DNA from: Nothophaeocryptopus gaeumannii
Lineage: Eukaryota > Ascomycota > Dothideomycetes > Mycosphaerellales > Mycosphaerellaceae
Assembly: GCA_031771865.1 (NCBI GenBank)
Contig: JASISA010000010.1
Span: 62,001-126,000, forward strand
Reading direction: 5' to 3'
DNA: 64,000 nucleotides
The notes under the pieces are model-generated. The model was given only the letters and a program-made list of their open reading frames with translations, was not told the origin of the DNA and ran no database searches. Below, piece by piece: positions 32,334 through 44,527 of the stretch (position 1 is the first letter of the stretch; every line of letters starts with the position of its first letter). Made by a program: the position numbers and the translations under genes.

Positions 32334-33514
32334 ATGGCAAGCGCTCCCATCCGTATTGGCTTCATTGGCCTCAGCGCTTCAGGCTGCTGGGCCGAAAGAG
32401 CCCACCTGCCCTACCTAAAGAACGCGTCCAAATACCGCATCGTAGCTCTACTCAACAGCTCAGAAGAAGCAGCCCAAGCAGCTATCGAGAAGCATGGTCT
32501 TCCCACAGAAACAAAGGCCTACGGCTCAGGCGAGGCATTCGCTCAAGACCCAGATATTGACCTCATAGTCAACTCCACCCGCGTCGACAACACTACCCCA
32601 TCCTCAAGCCTATTCTGGAGAAGACGAAAGCCAAGGCAGTGCATTGCGAATGGCCTCTAGGCAAGAACCTGCAAGAAGCAGAAGAGCTCGCCGGACTCGC
32701 CAAATCCCGCGGTCTCAGAACAATCATCGGTCTTCAAGGTCGCCAAGCTCCCGTGGCACATATCGTCCAGAACCTCCTTGCCAAGGGCGATTTGGGAAAG
32801 CCTTTGTCCGTGACGGTAACGATGGCGGGTTTCAACCTCGGAGCCGAAGATTTCGAAGAGATCAAGTACATTTCCGACATTACTTTTGGTGGAAATTTGG
32901 TTACCATTCATTTCAGTCATTCGTTTGACACGATCACGCACGCTCTGCAGAGTCAAATCGAGACGTATCATGTCCTTCTGGCGACGCAACGCCCCGTGAC
33001 GAGACTGCGGGATGAACCGTTGGCATACAGACCTAAGAAGGAAGGTGATGCGGAGAGAAGGCTTGTCGGAGAAATCAAACGAACATCTCACGACCAAATT
33101 CTCCTCCAAGGCCACCTTACCAACGGCGCAGTTTTCTCTTTCCACCTCCGCGGCGGCGCTGGCTTCCCTGGTGTCCCTTGGATCGATTGGAGAATCTACT
33201 GCAAGAGTGGCGAGATCCGAATCACTTGCCCCAGCATGAACCTTCACTACGGTGGTCCTGGGCACACAGTCCAAGTACATCGTCACGGTCCAACTGGAGA
33301 TGAGGTAGAAGAAGTTGCAATCCCTCAAGACTGGGCCGATGAGAAGGATCTTATGTGGACAGCGAGAGGGCCAGGGAAGGTATACGAGGCTTTTGCGAAG
33401 GAGGATGAGGGAGGATACGCGGACTGGGAAGAAGCTGTGAAGAGGCATAGGCTTGTCGAGGAGATGTATGAGAGAACGAAGGAGGGTGGGAAGCCGGCTA
33501 AGTACAACTACTGA
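32334..33514 (+). pseudogene. GAL80-like Gfo/Idh/MocA oxidoreductase with a -1 frameshift
   Basis: ATG 32334 opens IRIGFIGLSASGCWAERAHLPYL, the NAD-binding loop of the GAL80-like branch of the Gfo/Idh/MocA family. The frame continues to NSTRVD, where after 32588 one base is missing: read one base out, the protein resumes as HYPILKPILEKTKAKAVHCEWPLGKN and continues undisturbed to 33514, including the family EWPLG motif, GLQGRQAPVAH and the C-terminal FHLRGGAGFPGVPWIDWRIYCKSGEIRI sheet. Total would be about 393 residues, normal for the family. No intron can account for the break. Either a recent frameshift or a sequence error; the absence of any other damage makes the latter realistic. Expected role if intact: a dinucleotide-dependent dehydrogenase or GAL80-like sensor. 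Confidence 0.75.
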
Positions 33515-36500
33515 ATGAGGACTGCTGTGCCGCCATGATGGTTTGACTTGATATTGTGTTCACTACACGCTGTCTGTGGACAAGACACTTGTATGGAATA
33601 CTAGCGCACAACTACCAAAGTCTCGTCAGAATATTCAAGATCCCTGTGCCTTTTCTTGTATCTATGATGCTAATGATCTCAAAGCACAGCACCGAGCGGC
33701 GTATTTTTTTCGACGGCAAGTCAGGCTGATGAACCATGTATTCCGTTGTCAGATTCAGTCCTCCAATGCTGTATTTCTGCTGAACGCCTCTCTTGCAGGG
33801 TCAATATCTGCCGCGCCTCAAGATTTCACCGGCTGGCTTCGAGCACGGAAAGTTCAACAGGTCCTACCCAAGTCTTGCGGTAATCGTCGGACCAGTTCAG
33901 CAAGATAATCTACATGTCAAACGATCTCCAGATATTTGCGTTAGTCTCTCGGAGCCTTTGCATAGCATCTGCACCTGAAAGTCGTCGATTCGAGATCGGA
34001 ATGCTTTGTCATTTGCGGCGTTTCGTACCTGTTCCTGCGTTTTCCCTCGAATGTTGCAGTTCGTGTATAGTTGCGTTAGTGTTCCAATTTGTAGCTCAGC
34101 ATTCAAGCAAACGCCGAAACAGTATCGATTTGCGCGTGTTAGCTGGCCAGCCTAGCCAGACGGATTTGAGAGTTTCGTTCTTGCTCTCCTTGAGATACAG
34201 ATCCACGCAGATAGTCAGAGCCGTATATTAGTCCAACTGGGCTGATGTATTGACCTCGTGATGTACGCATACCGATGGCAGGAACGTATCTCGGACACGT
34301 CCTGAAGACAGAGCATTTTCAATATGTTTGACGCGTTCGAAGGTCTTTCGAGCTACGCAAATAGTTTGAAGAACTTCAAGATCCGATAGACGGTTTGGCC
34401 TCCCAGGAATCGTAGGCAGACGTCTTGCGTGTCGAATGTTCTTCACCGAACATCGGAAGTCCGCTGTCTCGGATCATCGATGTAGATCTTGCAACATGGG
34501 TCTTGCTTCAGGCCACACCCAAATGGAAAGATAATTATGACCCGATGAAATATGTGGCTTCTGCAGAATATTGGATCGATGTCTTGCGTGGCAAGTATAG
34601 CGCTCTGACGGCCGTCTCTCGACAGCTTACGAAGGCCGTGACAATTGATACGTCTCTCGTCAACTTGAGCTGCGCAGACAGTAAGAGACGCTTCATGGTC
34701 CAAACTTTATTTATGCTGCATCAAGGCTGTCGATATATCGGTGGCAGGTGTGGTGGCGTGCACATGATGCTTCGTACGTGGGGTGATCCGTGCAGAGAGC
34801 GGGTCAATGAATGCCTTTCTTCATTCTTGCGCAGGGGATCTGGGACTTCGGCGGCCAACTACATAATGCTTCTCATGGTCAAAATAGACCTCGAGGCTGT
34901 CGGAAGAAAAGGAAACGCTTTGTGTAGGGAGAAATCTCGGGTGTGCTCTCAAATCTAATGTTGCGATCAGAGTCGCTACGATTGACGCCCGATTGACCTG
35001 CGCAAAGACGATGAAGTAGCTCGATATAGGCCCAGTCACTTCTCGCAGTACTGTGTGCTTGTAGTTAAACACGCCGAAACGAGTCGATTTCGTCTCCGAC
35101 CAGTGTTTGCCGGGCGCTGACTTCGCTCACCGACTCGTTTCTGTGTTCCAAGTGAAAGACACTGGCAACTGGGGAAGAGACTGACTTATAACACCGCTCC
35201 ATGTTCCCTGGGAGTCGTGGCTCAAATGAAACATAAGCAAGAACGGCACTTCCAGGACTGCAGTGAGAAATCGACTTCTCCTGCAGATTTCTGGGCTCAA
35301 GATCGTGTCAGGCCAGAAACGGACGGGAGCCTGTTCACAGAACCAAAGTTTGACTTTGTGAATCCAGAGATGGTTCAGGTACCAGAATGCAAACACCAGA
35401 GCCATCGGCGGCTATCCCGGCTGCGTCGGAGTACATAGTTGCGGCGTTTGGAAGCAGGCTCGACCGCGCATTGACGAGACAACAGTATTCAGCATGGTCT
35501 TTGAGCCCAGAGTGTGTAGCGTGCCGGGACTGCGCTTGCGTAAGTGCAGGTCGAAGAACTGTGTCTCGCTGATTATGCCAAGACATAGGCTTGGATTGAT
35601 AATTGGTCGAATCGCTCACGCTTTCAGCTCTCAATATGCCTACGCAGATACACAGAGTGGTATTAGGCAATTTGAAAGGGTCTGGCCTACGCAGATCTTG
35701 TGCAACTCGAGTTGCGCCGCAACGAATGCTCATATGAGCTTGCAAGTCCATGCCAAGACCAGGCTTCAGATTCCAGGATTCCACGATATGTCTACAGTGG
35801 ACCTGCGCATAAACGTGAGGCTTCAATGAGATCCCTTGCTGGTATGTCCGATTCTGGAAGCACTGGATCGGACAAATGCGGCAACCCTGAGGTGATTTGT
35901 GTTGATGGAGCTCTTGAGCTTCGAGCTGCCCAGCGGCATGCGGGCTCAGTGAGGCATCTCCGGACTGACACATCTGCGTATTAAGCTCGAGAGACCTTGA
36001 GACCATCTTAAAGATCAAGAGAAATCAAATGTGGGTTGCTGTATATGGAGTGCCAGGGTCAATCACGATGCTTGACTCTCTGCCAAGACTTTTAGCTTCG
36101 CAACTGATATGATTGTAGTTCATACGTCTCGCGTCCAATGCTTGCGCAGTTCAGGTGGCCAAGAAGCAAGTGCTGTTCTGCTGCTTCAGATTGTGCTTAA
36201 ATGTCATGGTGCACGAACCCAGGGCCGAATCGGTCGGGGTCCGTGCGCGCGGTGATGTCTCACATGTCGAAAGTTGCATTTCGACGCACGGAGTCTTAGT
36301 CGCTTGCGTAGCAAGTAAGAGCCAGCGAGAAGTGCTTTGAAATGTCCTGCTTCCTCAGAATTGTTTTGCAGGTTGTTACGCCGCATCATGGATGGTGTAC
36401 GCTGGAGGTCCGTGTCCTGAGCGTGCTTCGGACGTTCACCAGCAAAGTCCTTGCGCATGAATTTCCTTCGGACTGCGTAGTGACGTGAAGTAACTCAGAG

Positions 36501-36820
36501 ATGTATATCAGGTTTGTACCACTTCAGAATGCTCCAGTTCGACAACGCAAAGGAAACTTTCTCATTGAAAATTGGAGGTCCGAGGTAACATCGAGGCAAG
36601 GCATGTCTAGTGTGCCATGCCTGCGATCGGCATGCAAATCAGCCATGTAGACTTCCCATTCAGTCCAATGAAGAGTTCTGCTGCCGTGTAATGTCCGGTT
36701 TTGTGCTTGCGTGGCAATGGTTCGATGCGAACATTGCTACGTGTGATGTCCAATTCATACGCAGAGCGAGGGCAAGATAGATCGAGGCTTACAAAAGATC
36801 TCTGCGTCTTCCAAAAATCT

Positions 36821-36914
36821 CGCGGACTGGAAAAAAGCCGTGAGGAGGCATAAGCTTGTCGAGGAGATGTATGAGAGAGCGAAGGAGGGTGGGAAGCCGG
36901 CTGAGTACAATTGA
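36821..36914 (+). pseudogene. Fragment of a second GAL80-like gene (last ~30 codons)
   Basis: This stretch matches the end of the GAL80-like gene (33417-33514) apart from a handful of substitutions, nearly all transitions, and a small change at the stop. Its frame is still open: DWKKAVRRHKLVEEMYERAK, then EGGKPAEYN and TGA, against DWEEAVKRHRLVEEMYERTK in the gene. Upstream and downstream sequence is unrelated to the gene and belongs to the satellite block. It looks like the surviving tail of a paralogue or a duplicated segment. Confidence 0.85.
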
Positions 36915-38949
36915 TGAAGGTAAGCTAGTGATCACGAGATATGATCTGCAATGGCGTTTGTCTCAGCACACTTGGATTCAAACGCTAGATAGTCGTAGAT
37001 ATCATGAAGGCTTATCTATAGTTGAGTGCGAGGCTCCAAGGCTTCGCCGAAGCCGGACGTTTCGCGTCCGCATTCATGCGTAGACCACAGTCAGTTCCTC
37101 CGCAGAAAGCTCGAAGAGCTTCAATGGATTCAGAGACATCCAGCTTGTTCAGAAATTGTATATCTTGTAACTCGCAATGACGGACCTGAACACGAGCTTC
37201 ATAGTCTATGCCAAGACCAAGGCTTTCGAATGGATCAGCCTACCTTTTTGTATGCCAATGCCGCATTCAGTATTCAATTAGCCTGCGCAACAACTTGAAG
37301 CTAGCGTAAAGAAACATTATGAGCTTCAAGTGACCACAAGTCCAATTTGATTGTGACGCAAACGTGAGACAAATAAGTGTGCTAAGAGCCGTGGAGCTTT
37401 GAAGTTTGAACTGTCGAACGACGTTCACGCGCAATGATGCACCTTGATTGGGATGGACCTGCGCTTCAAGCTGAAGATTTCCAATAACAGTCTGCCAGGT
37501 TCTGCGTCTCCAGATATGCAGTACTGATCGTCACGCATCATCGTCCTGAGGTCGTTGGAAGGACATAAGCTTCTCCTCTTAATTTGCCGCACTGCTCCTC
37601 CGGCTTGTGCGCGATGAGCCTACTCATTGTTCTGCTGGGCACTTCACATCGTTTGAAGCTCTTTGTGCACTCAAATTGTCCTCGGACGCCATAATTCAGG
37701 GGTTGGCGGAGCAGCATCGGGGGTCCGTGCACGCAGCGGGGCTTCACATGTCGGCGAACCGTTTTCCCACGTCATGACGCCGAACAGGCTGCGCAATCAC
37801 TTGAGGAGACTGGATAGTCAGATGAATCATTCAGCTTCTTCAGAATCTTCAATCTTAACATGCCGGAGCAACGCGCGCAGTATCAAGACTTGGCGTCTCA
37901 TGCTGGACTCGCCTTCTTGCGCAGGCAATGCAAACCACTCATGCAGACGTTCGAACATGATAAGAGGCTTCAAATCCCAGTTCATCACTTTGTATATGCC
38001 TTCAGGATGGATGCGCAGACAAATGCAATACACACAAGCAAGGAGGTCCGTGCGTGGAGCTGAATTTGACATGCTCTGGCCCGCGTTCTTGCTCCATTGT
38101 TCCGCTGCAGCTGCGTAGATAGAGGAAGACACTTTGGAACCTACCCAAAGATTTCGTGTCTTCAGAATCGCTTCGTAGGTCTTCGTGCGACAATGTCTAG
38201 GCTTTGCGTCCCATGTGAGGTCCGAGCCAGACCGTCCTGTGTACAGAGCCCAGGCCTTTCTACGCACTGGTTCAGATCGCGGAGAAAGATCATAAAGGAG
38301 CTTTTAATTTTCAAGTAAGGCCATGATCCCGAAAACGCCGGGGCATGCGACTGTAATGAAAAGCCCAGAGCCTGCGTTTCATGGGGGCTCAGTCACGAGT
38401 CGTCGCTGCAAGGCGTGTAATATCCTGTGCAGCGACGGAGACTCGTATTCCGACCTCGTCGGACTGGTCGAGGAGTGTAATTATATTTCGTGAAGGCTGT
38501 TAGGATTTGAGTTGCTTCAGTGCCGCAGGCATGTGCCAAGGCCCATGCTTCGAAGCCAGAGCAAAGCAATCTCGGTAGCACTTGCAGGACTCGTTGAGAT
38601 TGCTCCCTACGCTTCGCAATCTTGGATTGGATCTGTAGGCCGCTTGTTGAGTATTTGATAGCCTGGCGAAATCTAATGCAGCAATGCTTGCATTGGACGT
38701 CGATGGCTGGACTCGTGCTGGACTCTGAGTCTGAATGCAGCAGCATTGTCCCATGATAGCTGCGCGGCTACGTGGAGGTTCTTTAGAGCCTAGCGAGTGG
38801 GTTTGCCAAACGGAAAAGGGGTTCGAAAGCACCGAGCAAGAAGGTATCTCGATGATCGGTTCCGCAAGGTGAGGATATTCAAGGTGATGACCCACCTCAT
38901 CTTCTCCTCAAGCCATACTCAAAGGTGTTGACATAAACCATCGAGAGGA

Positions 38950-41700
38950 TCTCCCCATATCTGCGCAGTTCGTTTGATGGAGTGTCGGATCAATGTATCG
39001 CATCTGCGCACGCGGACGAAATCGGGTGGTGGTGGTGGTGGAGGGCAGCCTAGCGATCATGCCCCTCACGTCTTCATCAAACCGTATTCAGAGATAATCA
39101 AGAGAGCAATCGGAAGTGTCTCCACATATCTGCGTAGGTCGTTTCGTGGCATGGCGTGACAATGATTCGTGTTTGCGCACGACGGCTCCTCCGCGTGGAG
39201 TACCGGATAGGATGTCGCGTCCTTCAACAGAATGAGCTACGCAAATAGCTGCAGATAGATACCGACTCCAAGAATGACATTTATCAAGCGCATCATCTTA
39301 GGAAGAACAGTGCGACATTGGTGCATCGATATGTCCCTGAAGTCGTGGGGTCCTGGAGGGGAGCTGAGCGAATGTGCCAGATGATGCGCTACAACTTGAG
39401 AGAGGAGTCTCAGATGATCATCAGAACCAGAAGTTTGGTCTCGAAGCCTCGCTGGCGCAAGAGCGATGCCTAAACGAAGGTGTACAGAATCTGTCCGCGC
39501 ACAAGCATGCCTGGGATGGACGACACCCGGACGTTCCAAATGCTACGGTGTCTGTTGAAGATAGTTACGTAGGTAGCTGGACTTAGGTATTGGTCCCAAA
39601 GATCACCCTCTGAAAGCTCGTTGTCGTATGAGTCATGCTGCGACAATGATGTCTCAGCGTAGTGTAACTTTGAAGCCAGTGCCAAGACCCGAATTCGAGG
39701 ACTGATATACACGTCTCTGCCGAACTTCGCCACGCAGATAGACAAGGGCTAGGATTTGATCCTCTCCGTCATTCGAATAGCGACAAGGGCCTTGGGATGG
39801 GTGTTGCAGTATTAGTGTCACTGAGTGTTCCAGGAAGCCACATCCAATCGAGGGTCCGAATGCTAAGGAACTTGCGTTCTCATTCCGATGCTGCTGCGTA
39901 TTTAGCTTTAGGAAGATTGAAGGCTGAAGAGTGACTGCGTGAGAGCCCATGAGCCTGGGTATTAGGCCGTAAGAATGATGGTGAGAACAGCCGACCCAAG
40001 AGCAGGATTTGGGAGTGATTGCTCCGTTCTCGTCCAGAAGGCGCTACGCAGATAGCCCGACGCAGATTACAATGCGGAAAAGCGATCCACCAAAGCTTAT
40101 GTGCATGGGAAGTATGCCGCAGCAAGCAGAGATCAGAATGATCTGGTAAGCTGGCTTGTAGGCCAATCCGGGAGTCCGGTCAATGCGTAGTCTTTCAGAT
40201 CTTGCTGCGTGAATAGCTGAAGCCATATATCGATCCAATGAGTCGCTTTGTGAAGGATCATGAGCCTGGGAATAATGCCGCAAGAAGGATAGAGCAAGCA
40301 GCGCAGAAAGCTAGCTCAACCTTAGGATTCGGGGTGCGGTGGTCGCTTCTTCCTTCGAATCAGGCTACATAGATAGCTAGAGGAAGTTATTGACCGTTTC
40401 GACTGTTCTGCCAGGGCTCATGGCCTTGGGAAGAATGCCGCAGCATTGTGTTGACAAAATGTCCGGAAGGCTGACTCAAGCTCATAGCCAGAAATCAGGA
40501 GCCGCGTCGTCCTTCAGATCAGCCTACGCAAGTAGCTAGACATGTTTGTCTACGCTATAAGCTACGTTGTACAAGCTCATGGTGACCAAAGCGGTATGAA
40601 TGATGCAAGGTAATGCTCTGCATGTGAATGCCAAGAGTTGGCCCCGAGCCGTTCAGTATCCGCGTAATGAGCCAGATGGAGCTGCACAAATAGCTGTGTG
40701 CAGATGCTCATACATTTGATCGTGCACATCGATTGTAGCGTCCTTGAGTGCGTGCTGCGCGACCTAGACTTGAAAAGCTTTGCTAGAGCCTACGTTCCAG
40801 GTGGCAAGGCGGTCTCAGTAGTTGCGTGGTAGTACCAGCGGAGCTATGCAAGCAATTCATGACCAATTTTGACCAGGAGGCCAGCTGCGGTGCCCCTAGA
40901 TCGTAGTCGGAAGCTCTGGGTAATAGACAAGCGGTCGATCAGCCGCGGAGGCCGCATGTGTCTTTAGAGTCCACTCATTTGTTGCGATGGTAGATCAATA
41001 GGCCTCCGCAGAGTTTGCGGTGCTCTGAACAGCGCGCTCCTGAACAGTTGAAGAGGTATGGTTTTGATCCTGGAGGCTCCATACAGATTCAGCATGATCT
41101 GGTCTCGTCAGGCTCTTCGGGTCCCTCCCACCCACAATCTCGACACTTCCTTCTTGCGTGGCTTTTCGTAAGCAGCTGCGCATGAGCGGCTTGATCCATA
41201 TTGACCGTAGCATTGTTTCTTCAGTCTGTAATGCGTATGTGGAACCACTGTGTGCCATCCAGAAGATGCTCGGAGACGTGCAATTCGGAAGGCGAGCTAC
41301 CGTGCCATTGATGCGACATCCATGTGCGCAGCTTGCGCGAATAGCTAGAGAGCTATCAGTATCGTTTGAAAAGCTTTTTCACTTTCGAAGTTGAACGGAC
41401 GTCGCACGTACCATCATATCCGGTCGAGCCCGCCAGAACATGGGCTTCGCGCGACGCAACAACGTGTAGCTACCGCGTCGTGGCTCAGCAACATCTACGC
41501 AGGTGACTAGAGCTCTAATAATACCGTGTGAACGTCAGGCTATTCGCGTGAGTCGAACGGGTTCACCACGTGGCAACTAGACTAGCATATATGGTAGCAT
41601 GTGACGCCAAGACTTTGGAATTCTTCAATGCCACGGTGTTTGCCCAGGGCAGCTGCGTGGCAACGTGGGAAGCCCAAGAGACCTAGTGGAGCGTTATACC
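38950..41700. repeat. Diverged tandem satellite, period about 160 bp
   Basis: The core word [C/T]TACGCAGATAGCT, with variants, is found at 39564, 39730, 39893, 40043, 40204, 40364, 40523, 40681 and 40843, intervals of 150-166 bp, then again at 41331 and 41494 with three periods between. A second conserved block (CATGAGCCTGGGAATAATG and variants, ending in GCCGCA) lies about 55 bp downstream of the core at 39947, 40101, 40259, 40417 and 40575, spaced 154-158 bp. Two adjacent units at about 38885-38975 and 39050-39150 are clearly alike over ~90 bp. The unit length is not a multiple of three and frames do not persist, so it is non-coding. Unit identity is low (my estimate 40-60%), so an alignment is needed. 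Confidence 0.72.
39025..39041 (+). repeat. GGT trinucleotide microsatellite
   Basis: Five full GGT units plus a partial one, inside one satellite unit and absent from the neighbouring units. Confidence 0.85.
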
Positions 41701-42901
41701 TATCCAAATCTTTGATATCGCTCCTTGCGCAAGACTGTCGCCTAACCGCGCATGATAACAGTCTGTGCCCAGCGTTATCTTCATGGATGACACACCCGCG
41801 TCAGACGTACATTATAGCTTTCCGATAGTCCAAATGATTGTTCTACCGTGATCAGCACTCCATTCAGAACACTCCGTGATATCTAAGTCAACATACGTAC
41901 AGCAAAGCCCACGCCAAGACCTCAGCTGCAAGTGAATCAACACAACATATTTGTCGCGTCACATCTTGGATGGTCAAACAGCTTGGATGCAGAGATCTTC
42001 CAGTACCCAGAGGTATCTCACTGTTTTTTGACAGGCCAGAGTAGAAGTGACAGAAGAATCAAGGTATAGGATCCTGGACAGAGCACCAACGCTGAAGCCC
42101 CCATCATTCAACCACGTCGTTCATGCATCATCGTCCTGTCCCACATAGGCGTTGGCAAGGCGTCGGAACGTACTTTCGATAATCGATTGAGAGAGTTACG
42201 TGGCGAGAGCAATCGCTGCGCTGGAATGAATACGGCCCAGAGCTCGCCGCGTCGAAACCCTGTCACGGCCACGGCCTACTATGATCGACTGCCTCGTCGC
42301 CGATTGGCGAAGCAGCTTGAGAGATACTCTTCCCAGCGAGCTCCGTTGGCAATGAAAGTCTGCCAGATGGAATTGTTAGTGTCTCCTTCTGCAGTCCATT
42401 CTCGCGAGTCGTTGAATATCGCATGAAACTTCAGCGATATTTGCAGTTGGGAGTGGGATATACAATACACGGATCAGGCTAAGTGAACTGATCCGCTCAG
42501 CCTCATTCTAAGACCTGCGTTTCAACTGAGGTAGTGAGGTCAACAGATCTAAGTGTGATTTCAGGGGTGTACCTACAGATTGCATTCCCGCCTCGCCGGT
42601 ACCAATGTACTCCTTGTGCTGCATGTTTTACACGTGCTCTTCCAAGCAGCTTCCGATTTTATCCCGAAGCAGCAGTCATCTTGGCCAACCCCAGTCCAGA
42701 CCGGTGATCTCCCGCTCTATGCCACTGACTCCTGACGATATGTTTTTACACATTGTACACTTTCAACTCTTCTCGCGCTGACGCGATAGCTGCCTTTGTA
42801 GTTCACCATCTGACGCCTGCTCCTTGATTGTATGAGACCTGCAGGGCGCGAGACCAACTCGACCCGCGCGCCTCGGTCGACTTGCACTGTGCATTTCCAC
42901 C

Positions 42902-44293
42902 TCACAAAAACTTCTTTGGCATGCTGTGTCTCCTCTTCTTATACAGAACATACAGTCCCGCCAGGAGGACTTGGAAGACGATAAGCAAAATCAGTAACGT
43001 GGACATGTTCGGCGTGTGTGTCCTGATCGCTGTACAACCGTCAGTTCCCTCAGAGCTTCTTGAAGTTTTGCACTTTGATCACCTACCATTCGTCAAGTGC
43101 CCTGGCATCTCATTCGACATTTTATGATTTAGAAAGCTCATAGCATGATGTAGGTCGTTCATGTCCTTCCGGTAGTCCTTGTTCTCAACATCATTCCTTA
43201 CGATGTTGAGCACGGCTTCCATATTCGTGACTCTCTCGTGCAACTGCTTGATCTGGCCTATTGTCTCAGTAGGCAGACCCGTATCTTTCGCTCCTTTGAT
43301 ATTGTCGACTTGCCGAAGAACCTCCGTGTGTTTGGCATCGATCTTGTCGGCGATAGCTTTCAGTTCGTAGTATACTGTGCCGATGTGGTGGGAAAGAGTC
43401 TGCAAACGGTTGTGCATGTCTTCGAATTGAGCGTTCTGGCCTTTTATCAGATCGGCGTCGAGGTCAGGGAGCATCTCGGGTGCATTTGGTAAGGCGTCCA
43501 TCTTCTGCGATTGCGGGATTGGTTGCTGAGTTTCAGCTTGGTATTGCTGGTTCTGTTGCGAAGATCCGGCAGGCGCAGACCCTCCGGAAGTAGTAAGAAA
43601 TTTGGTGGCTTCAAAAGAATCCGGATTCTCTCCTGTACTAGCAGTCAAGCCAAAGTAATAGCCAGCTGGCAAGACAATCTTGTCGGATTGAAAGCATGTT
43701 CTATCATCCACGCTCACAAGGAGGCCTCCTCCCTGGTTGCTAATCTTGAGTTTGCTGGGTCTACCCAGGTTGCGATAACTATAATCGCAGTGTCCAAAGG
43801 CCAGCGATTCCAATGATGTGCTCGTACGGAAATTTTTCCCTCCGTCGTTTAAGAAGCCACGTATCTTGCCTCCTCCGCCTCCGTATTGGTCTATAACCAG
43901 CACGAGACCGTCGAATTTCTCGACGTTGTAGACGCTGTTCGTACCAATAGCGTCGCGGTCTTTGGTGTACCATATTTGAAGGTTTCCGCTCCCATACTCT
44001 TGCCCTGACGCGCGGAATTCGACCTGTGCTGTCCAGTCGGTGGACGGATTGGTGGCTTCTGACCAGAGCGCGCCTTTCGCATTGCCTGGTACGGGAGGTG
44101 TGAGGACGGCGCGGTCGCTCATGATTTGGACATTGTGGTTCACTCCGCTCGCTTTCCATCCTGATATGCCTCCGTTGGACTCAAGCTGGCCCCTGTGCCC
44201 GAATGAGAGGGCGTCGATAGTTGATTGTGCGGAGGCTAGATTGGCGAGGAGTAGCCATCGTAGTGATTGTGGGAGGCTTCTCGCAGCCATCAT
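42902..44293 (-). CDS. L-type lectin cargo receptor, ERGIC-53/VIP36 (Emp46/47) family
   Basis: Exon 1 is 44293-43087 and exon 2 is 43029-42902, with a 57-bp GTAGGT-CAG intron; 444 residues. A signal peptide (SLRWLLLANLASAQS) is followed by the legume-lectin-like domain: SFGHRGQLESNGGISGWKASG, WTAQVEFRASGQEYGSGNLQIWYTKD, and DGLVLVIDQYGGGGGKIRGFLNDG, which carries the calcium and mannose site residues. A glutamine-rich linker and a coiled coil (about 300-410) follow. The second exon supplies the transmembrane helix (STLLILLIVFQVLLAGLYVLY) and the cytosolic tail ending KKFL, a dilysine KKxx ER-retrieval signal like the KKFF of ERGIC-53. It should cycle between ER and Golgi and carry glycoproteins. 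Two adjacent ATGs exist; the first (44293) is used. Confidence 0.9.
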
Positions 44294-44527
44294 CGCGTGT
44301 GGATGCCGCTCAGCGGAGGGCGCGGAAACGGTATGATCGATCGTTCGGTCCTGATATTTGTGCCGCGTCCGCGAGTCCAGCAAGCGGTTTGACCTGGTTG
44401 GTTGTCGTTTGCGACAAAGAAGGATTGTTGGTTCGGAACAATGGATGTGTTGGAAACATGTATACAATCCGCCTCTTACACCACTTTCCTATACAATCTC
44501 CCCCAGTAAGATAGGTTGTTGTACAGA

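Larger units (their letters stand above)
33515..42901. other. 9.4-kb gene-free block, mostly diverged tandem satellite
   Basis: No frame on either strand has a recognisable domain, and the longest open frames (about 230 codons) are non-ATG or composition-poor. Words such as CTACGCAGATAGCT, GCCAAGACC and TCATGGCCTTGGGAAGAAT return at near-regular spacing, clearest from 38.95 to 41.7 kb and more faintly from about 33.9 to 42.2 kb. A 94-bp fragment of the GAL80-like gene is embedded at 36821-36914. 42.2-42.9 kb shows no structure that I can see and should include the terminator of the lectin gene. Confidence 0.6.

Noticed and set aside
32657..33448. 263-codon minus-strand frame
   Set aside because: Antisense to the GAL80-like gene, which has conserved motifs in the plus frame.
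35335..36018. 227-codon minus-strand frame in the satellite block
   Set aside because: No recognisable domain; lies over repeat words whose spacing is not a multiple of three.
38950..41700. CRISPR-like regular repeats
   Set aside because: Eukaryotic context, period ~160 bp, degenerate units and no short identical repeats with unique spacers.
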